NCBI RefSeq assembly: GCF_024721265.1
Contig: NZ_JAMXOC010000011.1
Span: 32,512-96,511, forward strand
Reading direction: 5' to 3'
DNA: 64,000 bases
DNA from: Ohessyouella blattaphilus
GTDB lineage: Bacteria; Bacillota; Clostridia; Lachnospirales; Lachnospiraceae
Below the pieces are notes generated by a model that was not told where the DNA came from, made no database searches, and saw nothing but the letters and a program-made list of their open reading frames with translations. The position numbers and the translations under genes were made by a program. Position 1 is the first letter of the stretch; each line of letters starts with the position of its first letter. Of this stretch, positions 45,165 to 54,881 are shown one piece after another.

Positions 45165-45899
45165 ATGTTACGTTTTATTATCGTTGTTATATTTCTCGTT
45201 CTTTTTCTAGTTCTTTCCATTCCGGTTCTTATCGCCGAATGGTTGCTAGCGAAAGTTTCCAAGAAAACTGCCGATCACAGCTCCCTCTCCCTTGTACAGT
45301 GGGCTTTTGGCGTTATTCGTCGCCTCTCTGGCGTGGAGCTAACGGTCATCGGCGAAGAGCGGATTCCTGATGAACCCGTTCTTTATATTGGTAATCACCG
45401 CAGTTATTTCGACATTATTCTAACCTATGAGCGGATGAAGAGCTTAACTGGCTACGTAGCCAAGAAGGAAATGCTTCGGTATCCTCTCTTAGTGAACTGG
45501 ATGAAGCGGGTAAATTGTCTCTTTCTCGACCGGGACAATCCCAAAGAAGGCTTAAAAATGATTCTTCAAGCCATCGAATATATCAAATCGGGAATCTCTA
45601 TTTTTATTTTTCCTGAGGGTACTAGAAATAGTGGCAGTGAACTATCCATGCTGGAGTTTCACGCCGGTTCTTTTAAAATTGCCGAGAAAAGCGGCTGTCC
45701 CATCGTTCCGGTAGCGATTAATAACAGCGCTTTCATCTTTGAAGAACACTTACCGAGAATCAAGAAGACCCACGTGATTATCGAATACGGCGAGCCGATT
45801 TATCCTAAGGACTTAAGTAAAGAAGAAAAGCGGGGCCTCGCGGAGCACTGCCGCAATGTTATTCAGGAAACCATCAATCGCAACCACGCCTTAGTCTAA
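45165..45899 (+). CDS. plsC: 1-acyl-sn-glycerol-3-phosphate acyltransferase (PlsC family)
   Basis: 244 residues. An N-terminal membrane helix is followed by the acyltransferase core with the HX4D motif in NHRSYFD and the substrate motif FPEGTRNSG. It makes phosphatidic acid from lysophosphatidic acid at the inner membrane face. GGAGG precedes the ATG. It is first in plsC-pncB-ddl-murF and divergent from ispE. Confidence 0.92.
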   Translation: MLRFIIVVIFLVLFLVLSIPVLIAEWLLAKVSKKTADHSSLSLVQWAFGVIRRLSGVELTVIGEERIPDEPVLYIGNHRSYFDIILTYERMKSLTGYVAKKEMLRYPLLVNWMKRVNCLFLDRDNPKEGLKMILQAIEYIKSGISIFIFPEGTRNSGSELSMLEFHAGSFKIAEKSGCPIVPVAINNSAFIFEEHLPRIKKTHVIIEYGEPIYPKDLSKEEKRGLAEHCRNVIQETINRNHALV

Positions 45900-45920
45900 C
45901 CCCCCAGGAGGGCACAACAC

Positions 45921-47363
45921 ATGAATACACGGAATCTTACCTTATTAACCGATCTATATGAATTAACCATGATGCAAGGATATTTTGAGAAGCAGCAGAC
46001 CGAGACGGTTATCTTCGATATGTTCTACCGCTCTAACCCCAGCAAAGGCGGCTACGCCATCTGTGCTGGCCTTGAACAGGTCATCGACTATGTGAAAAAT
46101 CTTCACTTCGACGAGGCCGATGTGGAATATCTGCGTAGCTTAGGAATCTTTAAAGAGCCCTTCCTAGCTTACCTAAGAGATTTTAAATTCTCCGGGAGCA
46201 TTTACGCCATCCCTGAGGGCACGGTGGTCTTTCCTCAAGAGCCTCTAGTAAAGGTGATTGCCCCGATACTAGAAGCCCAGCTAGTGGAAACGGCCATCCT
46301 TAATATTATTAACCACCAAAGCTTAATCGCCACCAAAGCTTCTCGCATTGTCTACGCCGCCGGTAGCGGGGTGATGGAATTTGGTCTGCGCCGGGCCCAA
46401 GGACCCGATGCCGGTATCTTTGGTGCTAGAGCCGCGATGATTGCTGGCTGTGTGGGTACTTCTAACGTTCTGGCTGGCCAGGCCTTTGACGTTCCGGTCA
46501 TGGGCACCCACGCCCATAGCTGGATTATGACTTTTGAAGACGAGTATACGGCTTTTAAGCACTACGCTAGCCTTTATCCCGATAACTGCACCTTGCTTGT
46601 GGACACCTATGACACCTTAAAGTCTGGCGTTCCTAACGCCATTCGCGTCTTCCAGGAGTTTAAGGCTTCGGATACGCCTCTTAAGCGCTTCGGTATCCGC
46701 CTGGATAGCGGGGACTTGGCTTACCTTTCTAAGGAAGCCCGCAAGATGCTAGACAGTGCCGGTCTTCAGGAAGCCTATATTACCGCTTCTAATGACTTAG
46801 ATGAATACTTAATTCACGACCTTAAAATGCAGCAAGCGAAAATAGACAGCTGGGGAGTGGGCACCAACTTAATCACTTCCGAAGACTGCCCCGCTTTCGG
46901 GGGCGTCTATAAGTTAGCAGCCGTAAGCGACGGGGGCGGAAACTTTATCCCTAAGATAAAGATTTCGGAGAACAGCGCGAAGATTACGAACCCTGGGGAC
47001 AAAACCGTCCATCGCATCTACGAAAAAGAAAGCGGTAAAATCAAGGCTGACTTAATCAGCTTTGCCGATGAGACCTTTAATAGCGAAGATGACTTGCTCC
47101 TCTTCGACCCCATTGACACTTGGAAAAAAACCTTGATGAAAGGTGGCACCTACGAAGTCCGGGAGCTTTTGACGCCGATTTTCAAAGACGGCGCTTGCAT
47201 CTACCACTCCCCTTCCGTCAAAGAAATTGCCGCCTACTGTCAGCAGGAGAAGGATACCCTTTGGGATGAAACGAAGCGTCTGTTCTATCCCCACCCGGTA
47301 TTTGTGGATCTCTCTCAGAAACTATACGATGTAAAGCAGGAGTTATTAAACAAACTCGGTTAG
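45921..47363 (+). CDS. pncB: Nicotinate phosphoribosyltransferase
   Basis: 480 residues, normal length. Motifs include LTDLYELTMMQGYF at the start, EFGLRRAQGPD with the phosphorylatable-His region nearby (GTHAHSWIM), and GIRLDSGDLAYLS. It adds phosphoribose to nicotinate in NAD salvage. CAGGAGGG precedes the ATG. It is co-transcribed with plsC and ddl. Confidence 0.95.
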   Translation: MNTRNLTLLTDLYELTMMQGYFEKQQTETVIFDMFYRSNPSKGGYAICAGLEQVIDYVKNLHFDEADVEYLRSLGIFKEPFLAYLRDFKFSGSIYAIPEGTVVFPQEPLVKVIAPILEAQLVETAILNIINHQSLIATKASRIVYAAGSGVMEFGLRRAQGPDAGIFGARAAMIAGCVGTSNVLAGQAFDVPVMGTHAHSWIMTFEDEYTAFKHYASLYPDNCTLLVDTYDTLKSGVPNAIRVFQEFKASDTPLKRFGIRLDSGDLAYLSKEARKMLDSAGLQEAYITASNDLDEYLIHDLKMQQAKIDSWGVGTNLITSEDCPAFGGVYKLAAVSDGGGNFIPKIKISENSAKITNPGDKTVHRIYEKESGKIKADLISFADETFNSEDDLLLFDPIDTWKKTLMKGGTYEVRELLTPIFKDGACIYHSPSVKEIAAYCQQEKDTLWDETKRLFYPHPVFVDLSQKLYDVKQELLNKLG

Positions 47364-47376
47364 GAGCGTGAAAGTT

Positions 47377-48444
47377 ATGAAAATTATTGTATTAGCAGGT
47401 GGATTAAGTTTGGAACGAGATGTCTCCTTAACCTCCGGAGCCTCTATCTGTAAAGCCCTTCGCGAGAAAGGGCACGATGCCTTTCTCTTAGATGTGTATC
47501 TCGGTCTGGAGTATGACAAGGATAAGTTAACAGAGGTATTCACTCTGCCAGACGGCGGACTGGGAATCAGCGATGGCATCAAGACTACCATCCCCGATCT
47601 TAAGGAAGTGGCTTCTAGAAGAGTGGATGACGGCCGAGTTTACTTTGGACCAAATGTCATCGACTTGTGTTCTCTAGCGGACATTACCTTTATGGCCCTT
47701 CACGGCTCTGTGGGCGAAAATGGAAAGATTCAGGCCGCCTTTGATTTATTAGGCGTACGCTACACCGGCACCGGCTCCCTTGGCTGCGCCCTTTCTATGG
47801 ATAAGCTAGTGGCCAAGCAGATCTTTAAGATGTCCGGTGTCCCCACCCCTAGAGGCACCTCTTTAAAATACGAAACCAAGGATACCCCTCTAGAAGAACT
47901 GGGCTATTACCTACCGCTGGTCGTCAAGCCTTGCAACAACGGTTCTAGTATCGGCGTCTATATCTGCCACACTAAGGAAGAGTATGAGGCAGCGGTTAAG
48001 CAGTCCTTTACCGATTACCCAGAGGATGAAATCATTGTTGAACCCTATATTAAAGGCCGAGAGTTCGCCAGTGCGGTCTTCGGTGGCAAGGCCCTGCCCC
48101 TAGTGGAAATCATTCCTAAGGACGAAAGCTTCGACTATGCCAATAAATACCAAACCGGCGGAGCTCAGGAAATCTGCCCACCAGTCTCTATTGACCAGGC
48201 AACTTGTGAGAAAATACAACGGGCCTGCGAGCTTGCCTATGAAGTACTTCACATGGAAGTCTATGCAAGAGCCGATTTTATCGTAGATGAAAGTGACGGC
48301 GAGATCTACTGCTTCGAGATGAATGCTCTACCAGGCATGACCCCAGCCAGTCTAATTCCGCTAGCCGCTTCTGCTGCTGGCATGGCCTACGGTGACTTCT
48401 GCGAAGCGATTATCGAAGAATCTTTAAAGCTCCGCTATCAATAA
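47377..48444 (+). CDS. ddl: D-alanine-D-alanine ligase
   Basis: 355 residues from ATG 47377. AGGAG is 10 bases upstream, whereas a GTG at 47368 would sit against it. It is an ATP-grasp enzyme with LHGSVGENGKIQ, the GTGSLGCALSMDK loop, PCNNGSSIGV and the metal site CFEMNALPGMTP. It makes the D-Ala-D-Ala dipeptide that MurF next door adds to the peptidoglycan precursor. Confidence 0.94.
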   Translation: MKIIVLAGGLSLERDVSLTSGASICKALREKGHDAFLLDVYLGLEYDKDKLTEVFTLPDGGLGISDGIKTTIPDLKEVASRRVDDGRVYFGPNVIDLCSLADITFMALHGSVGENGKIQAAFDLLGVRYTGTGSLGCALSMDKLVAKQIFKMSGVPTPRGTSLKYETKDTPLEELGYYLPLVVKPCNNGSSIGVYICHTKEEYEAAVKQSFTDYPEDEIIVEPYIKGREFASAVFGGKALPLVEIIPKDESFDYANKYQTGGAQEICPPVSIDQATCEKIQRACELAYEVLHMEVYARADFIVDESDGEIYCFEMNALPGMTPASLIPLAASAAGMAYGDFCEAIIEESLKLRYQ

Positions 48445-48463
48445 AAAGAGTGAGGAAAAACAC

Positions 48464-49858
48464 ATGAGACACTTTACCTTAAATGCCATAATGAAGGCTT
48501 GTGAGGGAACTTTTTCGGGAAATACCGAACGTATCAATGACAACTTTCTAAATACGGAAGTGGACGATATTGTAATCGACAGCCGTAAAGTAAAGCCAGG
48601 CGTGGTCTTTGTGGCCATTGACGGCGAAAACGTGGATGCTCACCAATTCATCCCCGAGGCCATCAGCGCCGGGGCACTCCTAGTGATCTCCCACCAGGAC
48701 TTAGGAACTACCGACTTTCCTTATCTCCTGGTAAAAAATACGGGACAAGCCCTTCTAGATATCGCCAGCGCTTATCGGGACTCTTTTACCGACTTAAAGG
48801 TAATCGGCATTACCGGCAGCGTGGGCAAGACCAGCACCAAGGAGATGGTGGCTGCTGTCCTTAGCACCAAGTACCAGGTCCACAAAACCCTAGGGAACTT
48901 TAATAATGAATGGGGCCTGCCCTTATCGATTTTTACCTTAAAGGAAGGCGATCAGATCTCCGTTCTGGAGCTAGGGGTCAATCATTTTGGCGAAATGCGC
49001 CGACTCTCAAAGGTGGCAGGGCCTGATATCGGTGTAATTACCAATATCGGTATCGCTCATCTAGAGTTCTTTAAAACGAGAGAGGGTATCCTTAAAGAAA
49101 AATCTTCTATGCTAGAAGATATCAAGGAAGCCGGACGCATCTTCTTAAACGGCGATGATGATCTCCTTAGACAAATCGCTACCGTTCACGGCACCACTCC
49201 TTGCTACTACGGCTTGGAAAAAGGCAACGACCTCTACGCTACCCACGTGGAATCCCTGGGCCTTAGAGGTAGCAAGTGCCTGATGCACCTACCAAATGGC
49301 AACGCCTTTTACGTCCATGTTCCGGCTCCCGGTATCCATATGGTAAAAAACGCCATCGTCGCTTGCGGCATCGGCCAAGCCCTAGGACTTAGTACCAAAG
49401 AACTAACAGAAGGCGTAAATAGCTTCGTGGCCCTTGCCGGTCGCAACCATCTAATCGATACCGGTAATCTGATTATCTTAGATGACTGCTACAACGCCAA
49501 TCCGGTGTCCATGAAGGCCTCCCTCGATGTGCTAGCCCTTGGCATCGGTCGCAAAGTCGCCGTCTTAGGGGACATGGGCGAGCTCGGTCCGGAAGAAGCG
49601 GCACTTCATGCCGAAGTAGGTGCTTACGCGGCTTCTCTTGGCATCAACCGGATCTACGGCATCGGTCCCTTATCGAAGCATTTAGTGGAAGCTGCTAGAG
49701 GCAAGCATAAGCATACGGAAGTTCACTGGTTCCCCGATAAGGATACCTTTATCAACGAAATGAGAAAATATATCGAAATCGGTGACAACGTCCTCGTTAA
49801 AGCCTCTCACGGCATGGATTTACCCCAGATTATCGAGGCTTTAAAAAACTTATACTAA
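48464..49858 (+). CDS. murF: UDP-MurNAc-tripeptide:D-Ala-D-Ala ligase
   Basis: 464 residues, Mur ligase. The N-terminal MurF domain is followed by the ATP loop GITGSVGKTSTKE, LELGVNHFGEM and a C-terminal domain with VLGDMGELG. It adds D-Ala-D-Ala to the UDP-MurNAc tripeptide in the cytoplasm. It lies directly downstream of ddl, which supplies its substrate. Confidence 0.95.
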   Translation: MRHFTLNAIMKACEGTFSGNTERINDNFLNTEVDDIVIDSRKVKPGVVFVAIDGENVDAHQFIPEAISAGALLVISHQDLGTTDFPYLLVKNTGQALLDIASAYRDSFTDLKVIGITGSVGKTSTKEMVAAVLSTKYQVHKTLGNFNNEWGLPLSIFTLKEGDQISVLELGVNHFGEMRRLSKVAGPDIGVITNIGIAHLEFFKTREGILKEKSSMLEDIKEAGRIFLNGDDDLLRQIATVHGTTPCYYGLEKGNDLYATHVESLGLRGSKCLMHLPNGNAFYVHVPAPGIHMVKNAIVACGIGQALGLSTKELTEGVNSFVALAGRNHLIDTGNLIILDDCYNANPVSMKASLDVLALGIGRKVAVLGDMGELGPEEAALHAEVGAYAASLGINRIYGIGPLSKHLVEAARGKHKHTEVHWFPDKDTFINEMRKYIEIGDNVLVKASHGMDLPQIIEALKNLY

Positions 49859-49860
49859 TG

Positions 49861-49889
49861 TTGACATCTATTCTCAATTAGAGTAATAT
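49861..49889 (+). promoter_or_regulatory. Promoter of aroF-aroB-SDR
   Basis: Perfect -35 TTGACA, 17 bp, TAATAT. Only 48 bases remain to the ATG, too short for a T-box or an attenuator leader. Confidence 0.85.
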
Positions 49890-49937
49890 TGTCGTTAAAC
49901 ATTTTGATATTGCACACAAGAATAAAGAGGAACAATC

Positions 49938-50951
49938 ATGATTATTGTAATGAAACCAAGAGCGACCAAGGAAGATATTTCTCGGGTCATCAGTAAAGTA
50001 GAAAAAAGAGGCTTAGCCACCCATCTAGTAGAAGGTGCGGAAATGTCGATTATCGGCTGTATCGGCGACACCACGAGACTGGACCCTAAGCTTTTTGAAG
50101 TAGATGAAGCCGTAGATAAGGTTATGCACGTTCAAGAGCCTTATAAACTGGCCAATAAAGCCTTCCATCCGGAGGCCACCGTTATCGATGTGGACGGAGT
50201 GAAAGTCGGAGCCGGCCATCTGGCGCTAATCGCTGGTCCTTGCTCCGTGGAATCCACCGAGCAGGTGCTAGCAATCGCCAAGGAAATCAAAGCTTCTGGC
50301 GCCAACATGCTCCGCGGCGGCGCTTTCAAACCGCGAACCTCGCCGTACGCCTTCCAAGGTATGGGACTTGACGGCTTAAAGATTTTGACCGAAGTAAAAA
50401 AAGAAGTGGGACTTCCTATTGTCAGCGAGCTTATGTCCGCTGAATACTTAGACGACTTTAACGAGCACGTGGATTTGATTCAAATCGGTGCTAGAAACAT
50501 GCAGAACTTCGACTTATTAAAGCACTTAGGAGACATCGATAAGCCGATTCTCCTAAAAAGAGGACTAAACGCCACCTATGACGAATGGGTAATGAGCGCT
50601 GAATACATTATGGCCTCAGGCAATGAAAATGTGATCCTCTGTGAACGGGGTATCCGTACCTTCGAGACGTACACCCGCAATACCCTAGACTTACAAGCGA
50701 TTCCCGTCCTACGCAAGATGACCCACTTACCAGTAGTCGTCGATCCAAGCCATGCCGGCGGTCGCTGGTGGTTAGTAGAATCTATGGCGAAAGCGGCCGT
50801 AGCCGCTGACTGCGACGGTCTAATGATCGAGGTCCATAACGACCCTGAGAACGCCCTCTGCGACGGTGCTCAGTCACTTAAACCCGCTAAATTTACCGAG
50901 CTTGTGGACCAGATTCGCGCCATTGCTAGCGCCACTGGCAAGTCTCTGTAA
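49938..50951 (+). CDS. aroF: 3-deoxy-7-phosphoheptulonate (DAHP) synthase, type I-beta
   Basis: 337 residues. An N-terminal ferredoxin-like regulatory extension (about 70 residues) precedes the TIM barrel with AGPCSVES, GGAFKPRTSPYAFQG and VVDPSHAGG. It condenses phosphoenolpyruvate with erythrose 4-phosphate, the first step to aromatic amino acids. The N-terminal domain is where feedback inhibitors act in this class. Confidence 0.95.
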   Translation: MIIVMKPRATKEDISRVISKVEKRGLATHLVEGAEMSIIGCIGDTTRLDPKLFEVDEAVDKVMHVQEPYKLANKAFHPEATVIDVDGVKVGAGHLALIAGPCSVESTEQVLAIAKEIKASGANMLRGGAFKPRTSPYAFQGMGLDGLKILTEVKKEVGLPIVSELMSAEYLDDFNEHVDLIQIGARNMQNFDLLKHLGDIDKPILLKRGLNATYDEWVMSAEYIMASGNENVILCERGIRTFETYTRNTLDLQAIPVLRKMTHLPVVVDPSHAGGRWWLVESMAKAAVAADCDGLMIEVHNDPENALCDGAQSLKPAKFTELVDQIRAIASATGKSL

Positions 50952-50975
50952 ATCGGCGAAGGAAAAGGAGTCTTT

Positions 50976-52040
50976 ATGGAACTACACGTAGCACTAGGAA
51001 AAGATAGCTATCCGATTCAAATTCAAAACACTCTTCTATCTAAGGTAACCCCTTACATAGAAGAGATTTTTTCAGGCAAACGTATCTTCTTAATTAGCGA
51101 TGACAACGTCTTTCCTCTTTACGGACCCGCTCTTTTAGCCAGCTTAGAAGAGCGCTATCGCTGTCATCACCTGGTTTTAAAAAGCGGCGAACCCACCAAA
51201 AGCTTTGAAAGCCTTCCCGGTATTTACGCCCAGCTCGCTAAGGCCAAAATGACCCGTAGCGATCTCATTATCGCCCTAGGCGGTGGGGTCATCGGCGATC
51301 TCGTGGGCTTTGCGGCCTCTAGTTACTTACGCGGAGTACCCTTTGTCCAAATTCCCACCTCCTTACTAGCCCAAGTGGATTCTTCTGTAGGCGGTAAAGT
51401 AGCCATCGACATCCCTGAGGGCAAGAACTTAGTAGGTGCTTTCTACCAGCCAAAGCTGGTTTTAATTGATCCAGACACCCTCCTTACCCTGCCAGAAAAG
51501 TATTTGGGTGACGGCATGGGCGAGGTGATTAAATACGGGCTTATTCGCGAGCCTCAGCTCTTTGAGACCCTTCGGAACCATCAAGGTTTTCACGACCTTA
51601 AGGGACTGCAAACAGAAATTATCGGTAACTGTGTGGACTGCAAACGAAAAATCGTGGAAAAAGATCCCTTTGATAAGGGCGAACGGATGCTCCTTAACTT
51701 CGGGCACACCCTTGCCCACGCAATCGAGCAATATTACGACTACAAAAGAGAGAGCCACGGCGAAGCTGTCGCTATCGGGATGTACCAGATTACCCGTCTC
51801 GCTGAAGAGAAAGGCCTCAGCCCGAAAGGCAGCGCAGCAGCTATTAAAGAGGTGCTCCTCCGTTATGGCCTCCCTTATGAATGTGGTCTTCCCCTAGAAG
51901 AGCTAATTGCCACCATCGGTTTGGATAAGAAGAATCTAAATAACGCCCTAAACCTGATTCTGTTAAAGGACATCGGAGAAGCGTATATTTATCCAACTGA
52001 TGTAAACTTTTTTATTTCTGATACCATTAAAACGATCTAA
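50976..52040 (+). CDS. aroB: 3-dehydroquinate synthase
   Basis: 354 residues. NAD-binding IALGGGVIGDLVGFAAS, the catalytic core SSVGGKVAIDIPEGKNLVGAF, and the metal ligands Glu in GMGEVIKYG and His in NFGHTLAHAIE and ESHGEAVAIG. It forms the shikimate-pathway carbocycle from DAHP. It is 24 bases after aroF. Confidence 0.95.
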   Translation: MELHVALGKDSYPIQIQNTLLSKVTPYIEEIFSGKRIFLISDDNVFPLYGPALLASLEERYRCHHLVLKSGEPTKSFESLPGIYAQLAKAKMTRSDLIIALGGGVIGDLVGFAASSYLRGVPFVQIPTSLLAQVDSSVGGKVAIDIPEGKNLVGAFYQPKLVLIDPDTLLTLPEKYLGDGMGEVIKYGLIREPQLFETLRNHQGFHDLKGLQTEIIGNCVDCKRKIVEKDPFDKGERMLLNFGHTLAHAIEQYYDYKRESHGEAVAIGMYQITRLAEEKGLSPKGSAAAIKEVLLRYGLPYECGLPLEELIATIGLDKKNLNNALNLILLKDIGEAYIYPTDVNFFISDTIKTI

Positions 52041-52055
52041 CGAAGGGAATAATCT

Positions 52056-52802
52056 ATGAAACGTTTAGAAAATAAAACCGCTATTGTCACCGGCGCTGGA
52101 AAAGGTATCGGACGGGAAATCGCCCTTGCCTTAGCCGCTGAGGGTGCTTACGTCTACAGCATCGCCCGAACCGAAGCCGATCTAAAGGAAACCCTCTCCC
52201 AAATTGAGGCTGCCGGCGGACAAGGAGCCTACTACTGTGCAGACTTAACGAAGGAAAAAGAAGTGACAGAAATGGTAGCCTGCGTGCTCGCAAAGCGACA
52301 AGCCATCCACATTCTCATCAACAACGCGGGAGGTTATCCTCAGGAAATCTACAAGGATAGAGATACCCAAGCCATCAAATTGTGGGAGTGGCCGATGGAA
52401 CAGTGGCAACAAATTCTTAAAACCAATCTAAACATTCCCTTCCTGTGCATGAAGCATGTCATTCCGGAAATGATAAAAGCTAGGGCTGGCGAGATTGTCA
52501 ATATCTCCTCCCGGATGGGACGCATTGCCTCCCAGATGGGCGGTTACGCTGTGGCTAAGGGCGGTATTGTCACCATGACCAAAACCGCTGCCATTCAGAC
52601 CCAGGAGTACGGCATTCGGGTAAATGCGGTGGCACCAGGCATCCTCGATACCCCAGGACAGCGAGCCTACAACCACTCCGTCGGTCAAGACGGTGTAGCT
52701 ATGGGAAGCGCCGATTCTGTCGCCAGAGCCTGCGTCTATCTCCTCTGCGACGCCCCGCCGGTAATGACCGGTCAAGTCCTTGACTTATTTACCACTTTAT
52801 AA
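52056..52802 (+). CDS. Short-chain dehydrogenase/reductase
   Basis: 248 residues, classical SDR. It has cofactor motif TGAGKGIG, NNAGG and the catalytic Ser with YAVAK. It is last in the aroF-aroB transcript, 15 bases after aroB, but it is not shikimate dehydrogenase (AroE is a different family). Its substrate is unknown, and a quinate- or shikimate-like alcohol is only a context guess. Confidence 0.85.
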   Translation: MKRLENKTAIVTGAGKGIGREIALALAAEGAYVYSIARTEADLKETLSQIEAAGGQGAYYCADLTKEKEVTEMVACVLAKRQAIHILINNAGGYPQEIYKDRDTQAIKLWEWPMEQWQQILKTNLNIPFLCMKHVIPEMIKARAGEIVNISSRMGRIASQMGGYAVAKGGIVTMTKTAAIQTQEYGIRVNAVAPGILDTPGQRAYNHSVGQDGVAMGSADSVARACVYLLCDAPPVMTGQVLDLFTTL

Positions 52803-52813
52803 AGACAAAAAAA

Positions 52814-52850
52814 GCTGCTACCAATGGTTTTCTTGGTAACAGCTTTTTTT
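52814..52850 (+). terminator. Terminator after the SDR gene
   Basis: An 11-bp stem with one mismatch (52814-52824 with 52833-52843), then seven Ts. An A run before it serves the convergent gene. Confidence 0.9.
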
Positions 52851-52857
52851 ATTTTAT

Positions 52858-53418
52858 TTAGTCCTCTTTTGATAAACTACCCTTTTGTGATTTGGTCTTA
52901 CTGTAAATCACCAGCAGAATCGTACCGATTACACCGGCCGAAATGGAGTTAGAGATAAAAGCTACCACTCCCTGTAAGAATACTAGATTCGCCGGCTCTG
53001 CGTAAATCACAATATCTAATACTGGCGCTACAACTACCCAGGCCACAAGATTAGAAATAATCTGTACCACATTAAAGCGAATAATATCACTCATTCCAAA
53101 GATGCCTTCTTCAATCCGTAGTTTGGGATAAACAAAACCAACACCAAAGCAAGTAATTCCACTAGCGATAACCCAGCTCCACCACGGCGAACCGTAAAGA
53201 ATCGCGTCCGATAGTGCGTGTCCGATAAAACCAATTAGTCCTCCGGCAATCGGTCCAAACAAGGCGGCAAAGAAAGCGCCAATTCCATAGGCTGTCTTAA
53301 TATCCGTTTCCTGAATTCCGGTAGGAATCTTAATATACATAAATAAAAGCATAAATAAAGCTGCCCCTAATCCGGTTGCCACAATCGTTCTTGTCTTAAA
53401 CTCAAATAATTTCTTCAT
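52858..53418 (-). CDS. ECF transporter substrate-binding component (UPF0397)
   Basis: 186 residues from ATG 53418, with GAGGAGG 8 bases upstream. Five or six membrane helices carry the UPF0397 signatures KIPTGIQETDIKTAYG and GHALSDAILYGSPWWSWVIASG. It captures a vitamin or similar solute and needs EcfA/EcfT, which are not in the window. It is the last chromosomal gene before the integrated element. Confidence 0.9.
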   Translation of the reverse strand: MKKLFEFKTRTIVATGLGAALFMLLFMYIKIPTGIQETDIKTAYGIGAFFAALFGPIAGGLIGFIGHALSDAILYGSPWWSWVIASGITCFGVGFVYPKLRIEEGIFGMSDIIRFNVVQIISNLVAWVVVAPVLDIVIYAEPANLVFLQGVVAFISNSISAGVIGTILLVIYSKTKSQKGSLSKED

Positions 53419-53450
53419 AAGCAATACCTCCTCTTCAATCTTATTCCTTA

Positions 53451-53479
53451 ATTATATCTTATCTTTGGCATAATTTAAA
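53451..53479 (-). promoter_or_regulatory. Promoter of the ECF component
   Basis: TTTAAA, 17 bp, TATAAT read leftward. It lies only about 10 bp from the first feature of the element. Confidence 0.6.
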
Positions 53480-53489
53480 GAAGTTTATC

Positions 53490-53530
53490 AAAGCCCTACA
53501 ACCCCCTTTTTACAAGGGTTGTAAGGCTTT
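53490..53530 (-). terminator. 15-bp hairpin at the left edge of the element
   Basis: Arms 53490-53504 and 53516-53530 with one mismatch, which is a U-G wobble in leftward RNA. The U tail is weak. It may end the integrase transcript or mark the attachment region. Confidence 0.5.
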
Positions 53531-53564
53531 AGCTATTTATTGTAGTTTGTCTTTATTCGTTCTG

Positions 53565-53587
53565 TTTTGGACTTTTTTTGGACTTTT
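53565..53587. repeat. Tandem 12-mer TTTTGGACTTTT x2 beside the integrase
   Basis: Two copies (53565-53576 and 53576-53587) at an 11-bp period, directly outside the integrase stop. Candidate integrase arm sites or attachment sequence. Confidence 0.5.
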
Positions 53588-53588
53588 C

Positions 53589-54713
53589 CTAAAATGCCCC
53601 TGCTATTTTCTCCATCTCGTTCGCTTTAGTGTCCGGGAGTACGTGACTATATAAGTCCATTGTCATAGCAAGCGTACTATGCCCTAGTATCGTCTTTAAT
53701 ACCTGGGGTTGCATTCCTGCTTCTATCGCTCTAGTGGCGAATGTATGGCGGAATACGTGGGGCGTTATTCTTTCAAACTCTATTTTATCCGCTCTCATTC
53801 GTTTTATAATCACGTCTATTTCTGATTGCATTCTTCTAACGTTTAAAGCCTCTCCTTTTTCTGTACAAAACAAATAGCGGTCTATCTTCTCTACCCTAAA
53901 GTTCCAAAACTTTCTTTGCGCTTCCAGTATCTCCAATATTTCACCAGTTAGCGGTATATCTCTTTGTGATGTCTTTGTTTTTGGTGTGTCCTCACAATAC
54001 TTTTCCTTGCTTCCTTTTTCAGCAACTTTTAACGTCCTTTGAATTTTCAGCACTCTTTTCTTTTTATCAATATCCGAATATTTAAGTCCTCTAGCTTCGC
54101 CGCCTCTTATCCCTGTTCGTAACATCAAGGCAAACAAGTTATACAAATAACTGTCTTTAGCATACTTCATGAAAAGCTCTTGCTCTGCTTTTGTCATTAC
54201 TCGCCTTTCTTTCTTCTCGACTTCCCTTGGCAATTCTGCCAGTAATACCGGGTTACGCTCTATTAAACCATTCCTTAACGCCTGCTTTATAAGACCGCTT
54301 AAAAGAGCTGATACGAGCTTTATAGTGCTGATGGAATACCCCTCTTTAAGCAGGTCATTATATACTTTCTGTATATGCTCCCCTCTAATGTCGGTTAGGT
54401 ATTGCTTGCCTATCCTGTCTTTAATTATGTAAAAGCAATCCTTATAAGTTCTAATCGTCCCCGCTTTCACTCTATTTTCCTTGTATTCCCTTATCCATGT
54501 ATCAAACCACGCTTCCAAAGTAACCTTTCTTTGTTCTACAAATATGCCATGCTCTAGCTTGTACTTAAGTTCTGTCATTTCCTTTTGGGTGGCGGTAATT
54601 GTATCGCCGTGTACTAAGTAACTTGCACCCTTGTACATGAACCGCCCTTCAAAGCCGTCGTATCGCTGCCTTATCCCTTTTGGGAGTTTCCTATTTCTCT
54701 TATCAACTGCCAT
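53589..54713 (-). CDS. int: Tyrosine recombinase (integrase)
   Basis: 374 residues. The N-terminal AP2-like arm-binding domain is followed by a SAM-like core-binding domain and the catalytic domain. Catalytic residues are Arg in RTGIRGGEARGL, HxxR in HVFRHTFATR, His in LGHSTLAMT and Tyr in DLYSHVL. It resembles the Tn916/phage-type integrases of Gram-positive elements. AAAGGAG precedes the ATG. It sits at the left end of the element, and no tRNA gene is adjacent. Confidence 0.93.
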   Translation of the reverse strand: MAVDKRNRKLPKGIRQRYDGFEGRFMYKGASYLVHGDTITATQKEMTELKYKLEHGIFVEQRKVTLEAWFDTWIREYKENRVKAGTIRTYKDCFYIIKDRIGKQYLTDIRGEHIQKVYNDLLKEGYSISTIKLVSALLSGLIKQALRNGLIERNPVLLAELPREVEKKERRVMTKAEQELFMKYAKDSYLYNLFALMLRTGIRGGEARGLKYSDIDKKKRVLKIQRTLKVAEKGSKEKYCEDTPKTKTSQRDIPLTGEILEILEAQRKFWNFRVEKIDRYLFCTEKGEALNVRRMQSEIDVIIKRMRADKIEFERITPHVFRHTFATRAIEAGMQPQVLKTILGHSTLAMTMDLYSHVLPDTKANEMEKIAGAF

Positions 54714-54734
54714 TTTTATATACTCCTTTCATTT

Positions 54735-54777
54735 GCAAAGGGGCTACAAGACAGTGTATAATCATTGTAGCCCTTGC
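54735..54777. promoter_or_regulatory. Hairpin upstream of the integrase
   Basis: GGGCTACAA and TTGTAGCCC extend to a stem of about 13 bp with two bulged bases and a 15-base loop, just before the integrase ribosome site. It could attenuate integrase expression. A second weaker hairpin (CCCCT..AGGGG) lies at about 54809-54836. Confidence 0.4.
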
Positions 54778-54881
54778 ATTGTGTGTATTGGGTTAGATTT
54801 GTTTTACCCCTTTAGAGTTGCCGCTCTTTAGGGGTTTTGTGTTTCTGAAAGTACCGTCTAAATACTTAGCGTTTTCTATCT

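Noticed and set aside
49859..49937. Riboswitch or attenuator before aroF
   Set aside because: Only 48 bases lie between the -10 box and the ATG, with no stem-loop pair.
53425..53600. Possible tRNA gene as integration target
   Set aside because: No cloverleaf or T-loop sequence seen near the integrase. The hairpin there does not fold as tRNA.
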